Part shown: positions 52,090-61,849 of the stretch, in pieces | Position numbering within the stretch: position 1 is the first letter of the stretch | Layout: every line of letters starts with the position of its first letter | Assembly (NCBI GenBank): GCA_027475525.1 | Contig: JAMWFC010000053.1 | Span: 1,488,001-1,552,000, forward strand | Source: Macrolepiota albuminosa | Lineage: Eukaryota; Basidiomycota; Agaricomycetes; Agaricales; Agaricaceae | Reading direction: 5' to 3' | Length of the DNA: 64,000 bases | Notes under the pieces: generated by a model | Seen by the model: the letters and a program-made list of their open reading frames with translations, nothing else | Database searches by the model: none | What the model was told of the DNA's origin: nothing | Program-made: the position numbers and the translations under genes

Positions 52090-55000
52090 TTTATTGTTTT
52101 CTTAAGCTTTCTTTTCTTCTCTCTTAATCATCCAACACTATTGTGTTTTTCATTTCCTTACCACTCTTCCACTTGTCATGGTCAGGACCATAGCCATGCC
52201 AATGCATGAAATATTGCAGTCCATAGTCCTGTTATCATTCATTGAGAATACAGTTTATAAACTGCTTTTTCTATCCATCTTCTGTGACAACAGGACCAGG
52301 CATTTTTAAGTGACACAAGAGAAATAAGGAATTATTGTTGGAAATATATGGTGATAACAAGCTCATGTGAAATTTGTTGACAATATTCATGAATTTTGGT
52401 AGGTCCAGAACATACTCTAACAAGTGTAGGAAGGCCTTCAGCATGACAAAAAGGCCATCTTGCCTCAGCATAAACTTTGCTACATAGCCATCATGTTTTT
52501 GCATATATTCATATTTTTAATTCACAGTGGAAAGCATGACCTTGTCTTGTTCTCTACTTTGTAAGGAATTTCAGAAGTCTGTTGAGTGTTTACATAGTGA
52601 GCCTAATCAATTTTTGCTAAGATCAAATTGTCCATAGCATTCAAGAAATTTTCCTTAATTTCTATCAATACATGCAGTGCAAGGTCCTCAGTTGGAGTGT
52701 TGATGGAAGGTGGGGAATATAATGGTAGCAACACTTGCAGGGAGAAACCTGATTTCAATTAAAATAGAGAATATCCAGTCAACATGTTAATTATATTCAT
52801 CATTTTGAATCTGATATGCAGTAATGTCTTTATCCAGCCTGTTTATAGTCGATCTATATGAAAATGAATGCACTGCACCATAGTTTTGTTCAATCATTCT
52901 AGGATGCTATTGGTCTGCAGATGAAAAGAGATGGACATTTTATATTTAATACTAGTTAATTTTATCAGGGCTTTCCAAAACCTAGATGTAAACAAAGTAT
53001 CCTAATTGATTATGATTTCATATGGCAATCCATTCTCACAATACCAATCACAAAAAAATATGCTGGCAAATTCTTTCTCTGTTTGGATTGTTTTATATGG
53101 GAAGATTTGGATTTCTGCATCAGCACAACACATCATGGAGCAAAATTCATCAAACTCTTCATTTATAGACAAGGGACCTACAAGGTCACGTGTTACTAAT
53201 CCAAAACAATAGTCTGAAATAGGTAAGAGGTGCAACAGCCCTACTAGCTTTGAGGTGTTTGACTTGTTTCTCTGACAGTTTATACACAAAGATATGTACT
53301 TCTTTATCAAGTCATGTCTCATATTTGGCCAGTAGTACAAGTGTTGCAATGATGCATAGGTTTTGTTCATGCTGAAGTGGCCAAGCTTGTTATGCATGAC
53401 CTAGAATAAATTCTCATAGAACCTGTGATAATTGAATACAATCAACCGTTTGCCTACATAAAGTAACTTATTTCTCATTTTTATCTCTGGAGCCAGCATT
53501 TCTCTTTTTATATTATTAAGAATTCTTGTGGTGTATTTATTGATCTTGTATCCTTTCTTAAGAGCATGCACAATGTCTGGCTCTGCCTCAAAGGTTAATA
53601 CTGCTGTGATCTCAATGTTCACCTCAGAAAAGTGCAAAAGTGCATTAGCAACAGTATTTTCTTTTTATTTTATATAGTTGATCATATAATCATATTGCAC
53701 TAGATATTCCATTCATCTTGCCTGATATTTTAATAAGTCATATTGTGTTTTAAAAATTTTCAGCATTTTATAATTTATATACACTTTAAAATGTGATTCC
53801 AGTAAGTTCATTCTCCATTTGTATAATGCATGCACAATGGCCAGCATTTTGTGTTTGTACATAGAGTAATTCTTTTTTACTGATATCAATTCAATTGCTG
53901 AAAGTCAAATGCAACTGGTCAAGCTGACTGCCATGTCTTCTCAAAAGATAGAAAGGCTCTCTGGTATTTCAGTGTCTACTGTAGTAAAGCAACATTAAAC
54001 TCTTTTTTTATCAAGGAAGTTAAAACTGATGTATGTTCTGTGAGTACAGGTAAGAAAGCAACTATATATTGCACCAGTCTTAGAAATTGACAGACATGTT
54101 TTGCTTTTTTTAATTGTGGCCATTTAATGATTTTTTCTACCTTTGACATGTCTGCTTTAATGCTCTTATGTGAAATGTGATGACTTAAAAAATCAATTTC
54201 TATGCAAAACAGATTGCTTTTTTTGAGAGAACAGAAAAGTCATATCTTTTGTAAGGCCTTTAAAATCTTTCATATGTTTTCTTTGTGTTCCTTCAGCATT
54301 GACGACCAAATGATTATATCATTGAGGTAAATGTGACAAATCTTTTCTATATAGTTATATAATGCAAGAATAACACATCACTGCTGTGTCATCAGTGCAT
54401 TTTGAAAGATGTCAATATAGCAGTATATTTAATATTATCCAGATGCACAAGCATCTGGAAAAAATGTTTGTCAAGTCTATCTTTCTTCAAAAATGTGCTT
54501 CCAGCCATATACAATCTGCCAGGATGTTGTCTATTTATGGTAAAGAAAAATGGTCAGGGATTGTATTGTGTTTAGCTGACAATAGTCATTAATCTATCAT
54601 GGTAAAACCATAGGATCCACCTTAGGAAATACAAATAAAGGGCTAGCATATGGAGATGATGATAAATGAATTCTTTAAGCCTTTTCATGCTGATCAATTA
54701 GGATATTCCAATCTTCATGGTATTTTCTTGGATACAAATACAAATGAGCAAAGGTGATCATAGCAAGTGGTTTTACCTAAATGGTAGACACTTGTAGATA
54801 GTTTGCTTGCATGTGAAATATCAGGGGAAAATTAGGCTTGATATTGTTTCTTCACTCTTTTATTCAATTTCTTCAACCTATTTTTACCTGCCAATATGTC
54901 AATCCTTGCTTTTATCAACCCTAAAAGCATTGATTCCTCCATTGCTGTCTGCTCTAAGTGTGCAAAACATCAGGCTTGTTGCATGAATAAGATGTTTAAC

Positions 55001-56690
55001 TCTGCATGTACAGGCTTCATTAACAATTCCATCTTTGCATGCTCTTCCTAAGTCCACTCCTTTTCTCTTTGTTTTCTTTCTTTCTCCAACTTTTGTTTGA
55101 TCTTAGACACTACTAGCAGAGCCTTACATTTTAGTGTAAGATCAGGCAGATTGAGCAAATTGAAACTGTTTTTCTTATCAGTCACTGCCTCTTTTTCAGA
55201 GTCAATCACAAGGCTGTTGCACATTACAAAATCCAAGCCTAAGATGAGTTCAGACTAAAGGTTGGGACAGACAATAAATATTTGGAATCTAGAGTGCTTT
55301 TGGATGCAAGGCAATATAATTACAAGTTTTACATATTCTTTCAAAAGCTAAGTTTTGTTTTTATTTCCTGCTAAAAAGACATCCAAAACAGTGAGCAGAC
55401 AATGCAGTGTTGAGTCAATAAGCCAAGTCTATTCATGAGTGTCATAGAAATCATTGCTAGAGGAGCTCCAGTATCAATAAATGCCTTTTAAACTTTGGTT
55501 AGGATAAGAAATGGTCCTAAAACAAAACAAAAGTAGTGAGATGAAGTGGAAGCATGTACTTGCTACCAGTATTACTACTGTCCATTTCATCCAAAGATCT
55601 CTCAAAGACTGCTGCAACTATGATCAATGCCATAAGCCCCTCCTGCTCTTCCTTTAGCTAACTTATTCTGTTTCTTAGCATATTCCTTCTGCACCACCAC
55701 AGTAAACTCAGGAGTTAAGCATCATTTATTATATTTCTTCAATTTTAACACCTGATCTTTGTCCAAGCAGAACATAGCATGCTGATCAGTATAAAAATGA
55801 TGGCATTGATAACACTCAGAGTGTGCACCCAAGATGTTGTGTTTCTTAGCTGTTAAGGCATAAACATTAATGTGTGTAATTATAGATATTACATTTGTAG
55901 TGCTGGCTTTGGAAACATTTCCTATTGTGATTTGCTTGGCATTGTTTATAATGTTTTTAAGTTGAGTTTTCCTAGCGGCTGCAATGGAATCTGTGAGGTA
56001 CTTGCTAATTTGGGCCTTATAGGCAGCAATGACCTTGTCAATGTCAGCAACAACACAAAGCTATTTGTTGAGATCAGAAATCTTATCATAACAATTGTCT
56101 TTGTTGCCAAGAGTATACTCTCTCTGAACGTTGTCCAGGCAATGAAGCAAAATGTGGTCAAAAAGTTTTTTTGGTGGGGATGTGAAAATATAAAAGAGTG
56201 GCAAGAGTGTTGTTGGCTTCTTTCAGCATACTAATCCAGACTTCAAAGCTTTTATCCTCTTTTTGCTTCTTCAACAACATTTATGCCACCTTCTATGTCC
56301 AATTTGTAGACAGGATGATTCTGCAGAGCTGTATCTATGAACCCTGCAAATATAAGTGCTTTCAAGATTACTTCATTTTCTTTCATCCAGACATGCACTG
56401 TAAATGCATCAATGTTAAACATAACTCTTTTAACCTGCTTGACCTCTCTTATTTCTTTATAACTAAAGTAGCATTTACAATTGTACTCAAATTTTTCAAG
56501 TTGTCTAGGCCTAATCAAACTTTTTCCGATAACTGAGGCATGAGTGGATAACACTTGTGTTACTTCCACCAGATATAAAGGCCTTTTTGAGGCTGACATT
56601 ATAAAAAGACAAGATGGAGGAAGACAATCTGAGTTGTCCAAAGAATCAGATAAACATGAGGACAAAGGCAAGAATGACAATACAATGAAT
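52090..56690 (-). mobile_element. Decayed chromodomain gypsy element (minus strand)
   Basis: Reading on the minus strand from right to left: gag (56680-56252, RPRQLEKFEYNCKCYF and KQVKRVMFNIDAFTV); a degraded Cys knuckle and protease AFIDTGAPLAMISM (about 55490); DFVMCNSLVIDSE (55230); RT with CHIYLNDIIIWSS (about 54335, Asp of YLDD now Asn); RNase H MLAIVHALYKWRMNL (about 53840); integrase zinc/core (53397-53002, HNKLGHFSMNKTYASLQHLY, CINCQRNK, DLVGPLSI, CENGLP); and chromodomain QYFMHWHGYGPDHDKWKSG (about 52180-52240). There are numerous stops and very few CpG. No 5' LTR is found; the right end abuts Copia sequence at about 56690. Confidence 0.85.
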
Positions 56691-58760
56691 GATTTTTACA
56701 TTATTTTTGGATTTTAGTTCCCATTCTGCCTGAACCTTCTAAAAATGTTTGGCTGCTGTGTTTTTCTTTGAAAGTAATGCTGTACTTCTAAAATTGGAAT
56801 AATCATCTAGTATTGAGTAAAAATGACTAGAATTTCCATTTGCAAACCTCATTGGAAAAGGCCCAGAGGAATCCATGTGCAATAAATTGCATATATTTTC
56901 TCCTTGATGTTCATAATTGTCAAATAGTTCTGCTGGCTGCTTTTCAATAATATCTAGAATGCATTGTTTACTCTCAAAGGATCCATTATATCATACTCCT
57001 GTCACATAATTCTTTGTCAAAACTGCCTTTTTTATATTTTTGCCAGATGACTCAATCTTCTATGCCATAAATTTAGAGTAACTAGAACCTTCAGAAATGA
57101 AGTCAAAATAGTTTCTGAAGCTGGAAGTAAAATTTTGATTTAGAGTTTGGTATGATGAAATTGCAATGTAAAAATGATAATTTCTTGTAAACTGTTGCTT
57201 GGAGTGATTCATCATCCAGGCTTTTTGATTTATGTGAGAAAAATAGTATTATTTCTTCCTTCTTAAAAGTAAGTTTTATATTATTTTCCACTATCAAAGC
57301 AACAGAAAGTAAGTTAATAGATACACTAAAAGCATGAAGGCAATCTTTCAAGACTAATATTTGTTAGAACTTGATGCACTAGAGACGTTGGATACTGACA
57401 GAGTGTAAGTAAATCTACAATCCTCAGATCAATGTAATTGACTGGATGACTACTTAACAGAGTGTAAGTAAGTCTACAATCTGCATAGTAGTATAAGCAA
57501 GTCAATCTAATATGTAAGAATATTGACTTACTCTCAGATCAATGTAATTGACTAAGGATACCAGTAGTGTAAAGACTGTATATATAAGTTTCCAAGACAA
57601 TGGAAGAGCTGTATAGTGGCTAGTGTGATATAGGAAAGGAGGATGACAATGTAAGGGGTGGCCATATAGTGGCTGTGTGATGTGGGTGAAGGGAGAGTGA
57701 GACAATGATGTCAGGGTGATGGATATAGAGGTCGATAGTGCACTCTTTGATTTTCAAATATTAACAATATTTGCATCTTGCCATTGATGTGAGCATGAAA
57801 CCTGACTTCTTCTCTAGCCAGTATAATCAGTATGCTACAATTAGCTGTTTCAGCTGGTATGGCTTGTTCTGTATTATATGTCTAAAAAAACTTTTTTTTT
57901 GATTATGTGAGTTGTACAATCAGAATCAAGAATAGAGTTGAATTGTTGCATGATAGTTGCAAATGCTACTGGCATGTCTGAGTTTATAAATGCATAGTAT
58001 AATGCCTGACCTTTATTATCAACCTTAGAATTAATATAAAGGTGAAAATTAGTATTATTTTCTTCTTGTTTGGCTATTGTAGACAATACAAAATTATCAA
58101 GATTGTCATCAACAAAACTTGAAGTGGCTGTAATTAGTTTTATAAATATGTCTATTATTAGTTCTTTTAGAATAGCCATATTTGCTTTTAGTCAATTCAT
58201 AGTGTCTTTAAGTCTATCATTTGTATTATCTGAATGCTGTTGCATCAAAGTCAAAGCAGATTAGATAGCCAAGAAATGTTGTTGAGGTATTTGTATCTTG
58301 GTATGCAGTTAAGATCCTGCTAAACAATGCCAAATATAAATATCAGTCTCCAGTATTATGTTTGCAAGAGTATAGAAGTCAAAAGTCCTATCAGGATTGT
58401 TATAATCAAATAACAAACTTCTTCTATAAGAACATTAAATGCTCAATGATCTGGCACTGTCTATAAATCTTTATATCTTCTCATACTAAGTAAAATTCTA
58501 TGGCATTGTAGACAATTAGTTTATAGCAATTCTTTAGGATTAAACGTAAGCAAGAAACTGAACCTCTTCTAGAAAAAATACAGCAAGTCACAAGCTGTAT
58601 ATATAGGAAAATTAAATAGTTTTGTGTAAGCAGGAGAAAGTAAATTGAATATTTTTGCTGAAAGTCATCCAGAAATAATATAGAAACAAATGTTGTCATT
58701 TTTTCAGAAAAACTTATAATTATGAGACTCTTCCTGTGTAGCATAGGGCAGATAAGGTGG
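56690..58760 (-). mobile_element. 5' half of a Copia element (minus strand), split by a solo LTR
   Basis: Reading right to left on the minus strand: poorly preserved gag (58744-58180), protease remnant SILDSDCTTHII (about 57905-57940; D-S-G now D-S-D), the pre-integrase region SVSINLLSVALIV (57300-57340), and the integrase core LLHMDSSGPFPMRFANGNSS, FYSILDDYSNFRSTALLSKK (about 56750-56890). It stops shortly after AEWELKSK at about 56700. The missing downstream part of integrase is where the plus-strand Copia at 61850 begins. Confidence 0.75.
57362..57766. repeat. Solo LTR (Copia-type ends) with 5-bp target duplication ATATT
   Basis: 405 bp beginning TGTTAG and ending TTAACA, flanked by ATATT at 57357-57361 and ATATT at 57767-57771. 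Internally it has repeated GAGTGTAAGTAA-TCTACAAT and CTCAGATCAATGTAATTGACT motifs. It interrupts the pre-integrase/protease region of the minus-strand Copia element. Orientation cannot be set without coding sequence. Confidence 0.88.
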
Positions 58761-59063
58761 TGGTACTGCTAAACAACATGTCAGATTAAATCGTGCACCT
58801 AGCAGAGGAAGTGAACAAACATGGCCTATTCAAATCAAAATGGTTAATAAGAGCCATGACTGGATTAACCTAAAATCCCCAGTTGGCAGATGAGTTAAAT
58901 CTTGAGATAGTCATAAGCAGAAGCAGTTTTGGATCTGTATGAATTGACAGAAGATTGAGCACATGCATCACAGGAGGATTATAATAGTAGTTGTAGTTTT
59001 GATTTAGAAGATCATGAACTGATTCATGAAGGTATTGTTGAAGAGGTCACAAGTCAATGCTAA
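58761..59063. other. Unassigned AT-rich stretch
   Basis: No gene. A plus-strand string LADELNLEIVISRSSFGS hints at decayed coding sequence of unknown type. Confidence 0.3.
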
Positions 59064-59540
59064 TGTCAGGAGACTCCTCATTTCTTTCTTTCTTCACTTC
59101 TTATTTCTTCACTCTCTTTTCATTCATTTTCTTATTTTTTTTGTCATTCTCTCATTTTACTGTTTTTATTCTTTTAACACTATCTGTTAGTACTATTCTC
59201 AGCCTTTAAAGTGCTCTGATTCTTTAGCTATCATTCAAACAAGTGTGGGCTCTTCAGTACCGCTTCTAGACTGCTTACATAAGCTGGAGTTTGCCTTTCT
59301 GACTTTCAAAGTCCAGAGTTTTCCTGCTTTATTTATATAGTTGTTTGTTTAGGCAATTTTTGAGTTTTTAACATTTTGTTGTATTGTACAGTTGTTTTCT
59401 ATGCTTCAGAGGCCCTAGAAGCATCCAACTTGGCATAGAAAATCTTCAGACTTGTTTTCTTTGGACCTTCCTCTGCTAAGTGAGTAGTTATTATGATATT
59501 GTCAGTATATACTCTAATATATACTTTGGATCTCCCTCTG
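59064..59540 (+). repeat. Gypsy-2-family LTR copy A, lacking its last ~44 bp
   Basis: Begins TGTCAGGAGACTCC and follows the gypsy-2 LTR to GGATCTCCCTCTG, where the next LTR copy begins directly. It is diverged from gypsy-2 mainly by transitions. Confidence 0.88.
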
Positions 59541-59707
59541 TGTCAGGAGACTCCTCATTTCTTCCTTTTCTCACTCCTTATCTCTTCACTCTCCCTTCAT
59601 TCATTTTCTTATTTCTTCTGACATTATTTCATTTTACTGTTTCTATTCTTTCAACACTATTTGTTAGTACTACTCTCAGCCCTTGAGGTGCTCTGGTTCT
59701 TTAGCTA

Positions 59708-60401
59708 CTATCTATAGTATATGCAACGACTTTTGTGGGAATTTGATGTGATGACTAAAAATTTGTCAGCTGAGTCATTGATGACTAAGGCTGACAAATA
59801 CTTTCTTTTTTGTTTGTTTTTTGGTAGATGTGTGTATAATATGCTTAAAAGTTCAAAGAAAATCACTGAAAAATCAGGAAAAAATCAAGGCCTACTGATA
59901 CACTGATTTTAGTTTTTTGGAGATTTATAAATGTTCAATAAAATCCGAAGAATTCAAGAAAAATTCAATTGCTCTGTTTTTCAGGAGATGTTAGTGGAAA
60001 ATGCTCAAATAATTCCAGAAAAATCACCAGAAAATGAGGAAAAATTCAAATGCTACTAATATACTGATTTTTAGTTTTTTAAAGATTTATAAATGCTGAA
60101 TAAAGTCCGAAGAATTCAAGAAAAATTCAATTTAGCTTACTTTGAGAGTTGTGGAATAAAGATTTATAAATGCTGAATAAAGTCCGAAGAATTCAAGAAA
60201 AATTCAATTTAGCTTACTTTGAGAGTTGTGGAAAGGGGACTGTTCGTTCGGTTAAGGCCGGGAATGAGCACTGAGTTGTGAAATGCCGAGGCCTTAACTA
60301 AACGAAGTGAGGTTAGGTGGAGGCTTAGTTGGGGGGGGTTTGGGGGCGAAGCCCCCAACGAGCTACGAAATTCGTGCTGAAGGCACAAATTGTAGCTCGT
60401 T
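59708..60401. mobile_element. Insertion inside LTR B: AT-rich tandem repeats ending in a GC-rich stem-loop block
   Basis: The left part has two diverged units of about 163 bp starting CTACTGATACACTG / CTACTAATATACTG (about 59892 and 60055), each with AATTCAAGAAAAATTCAA. The right 155 bp is GC-rich and holds three inverted repeats: 60245-60259 with 60290-60304 (13 of 15 paired), a perfect 8-bp stem TTGGGGGC/GCCCCCAA at 60340-60358, and 60358-60400 (ACGAGCTAC...GTAGCTCGT arms). No terminal inverted repeats or clear target duplication were found. A terminal 3' hairpin without target duplication recalls Helitron/Helentron-type non-autonomous elements, but the usual CTRR end is absent. The class is undecided. 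Confidence 0.55.
60081..60234. repeat. Exact tandem duplication, period 77 bp
   Basis: 60081-60157 is repeated at 60158-60234, inside the insertion in LTR B. Sixth example of this exact period. Confidence 0.93.
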
Positions 60402-60727
60402 CAGACAAGTGTGGGCTCCTCAGCACCACTTCCAGACTGCTTATATAAGCCAGAGTTTGCCAGAGTTTGCCCCTTATTTGTGCAATTGTTTGTGTAGGCA
60501 ATTTTTGAGTTTTTAAGGTTTTGTTGTACTGTACAGTTGTTTCCCATGCTTCAGAGGCCCCAGAAGCATCCAACCTGGCATAGGAAATCCCCAGACTTGT
60601 TCTCTTTGGATCTCCCTCTGCCAGGTGAGTAGCTATCATGACATTGTCAGTATATATTCTAATACACTTTGGATCTTCCTTTGCCAGCTGTGTGACTGAG
60701 CCACAGCCTTTAGAGGACGCCCTTACA

Positions 60728-61178
60728 AATCCAGATCATCACAATTTGATCCTATTTTGCTTCATTTGCCAGTCTCATGCTTCTTCTTTCTATAATAGTG
60801 GCTAGACTATTATCAAATTGATAGCCTGAGCTGGTTTCTGCCCTTTGTTATATATTTTCTGTATATTTATTGAGATGTTTTTACAGATATAATTTGTTGA
60901 GACTGCTACTAGGAGGTCTATAGTTTTCAGCCTTATAATTAAATATTTATTTTGACTTCTGATGCATGTTGTATCCCTGATTGCTGATACAGTGTTGTAT
61001 CAATATAAACTACTATTTTTCTTGTAATGCTATTATAATCTCTACAATTACAACTTACCACTTTTACAGATGTGCTATTGTTTATTCTTTCTTTTTGAGA
61101 ATTTCATTTATATCTGCTATTTAATTACTCTTTGTTTCAGATTTTTTTTATATTGTATATACAACTACACTATATATC
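60728..61178. other. AT-rich non-coding stretch
   Basis: No coding signal or repeat match recognised between LTR B and the next LTR. Confidence 0.4.
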
Positions 61179-61473
61179 TGTAAGCATGAAGGCTTATTCA
61201 AACTGACACTATTCATAACTTTATATTATTCATGGTTCTCTTGGTTCTCTTGACTACTCAATCACAGTTCTCAATCATATAATATCACATCATAGATCAC
61301 ATGATAGACTCTCATGTGATAGATTCTGAGAGGCTCCAATTAAAACTTTATTTCTAAAGGGTATTAGATATTGTTCATATATTTTTGAGATTAACTTTTC
61401 CTTGCAAATCAATTTTTGTTCCATTCTGTTGTCTTGTTTTTTCTAAGTAAAGAAAAACTTACGTTTTCTTACA
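61179..61473 (+). repeat. LTR of the chromovirus family (plus orientation)
   Basis: Begins TGTAAGCATGAAGGCTTATT and ends TTTTCTTACA; aligns with 51223-51543 in opposite orientation. Flanking 5-mers ATATC and CTTTT differ, so it is not a simple solo LTR insertion. Confidence 0.75.
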
Positions 61474-61849
61474 CTTTTTTTTTGAATTGAACAAAATAGT
61501 CTTGAAGGTTCAGCTACCTTGATACTGCTTTGTCTTATCTCTAGTGCTTCTGGTCTTCTTGAGAAATATCTGTCTGTTGCTTGATTCTCCTAAGATTTTG
61601 TTTCTTTCAGGCAAGACCAAAATTGATTCTGACAATAGAAATTCATTAGTTGAAGGAGGGTTAAAAGGAGCCAAGGCAGTTATCCTTAGACATCTCCTCT
61701 TGTTCATCTCTAGTTGGGGGTTGAATTTTACAATCTGGCTTGCATATGTTCACAAAAGATTTTTGAACCATGCTCATGCTCTACATTATGCTTTCACTGC
61801 CCATGCTTGCTGTCTTTATCTTGACAAAGTTTAATTCTTATGACCTCAG

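Larger units (their letters stand above)
59541..60727 (+). repeat. Gypsy-2-family LTR copy B, split by a 694-bp insertion
   Basis: 59541-59707 matches the LTR from TGTCAG to TTTAGCTA, and 60402-60727 matches from CAGACAAGTGTGGG to CGCCCTTACA. The intervening 59708-60401 is foreign. No 5-bp direct repeat brackets copy B (left CTCTG, right AATCC). Confidence 0.88.

Noticed and set aside
59708..60401. Firm call of the insertion as a Helitron
   Set aside because: The end hairpin fits, but the CTRR terminus, a defined TC start and any Rep/helicase sequence are missing.
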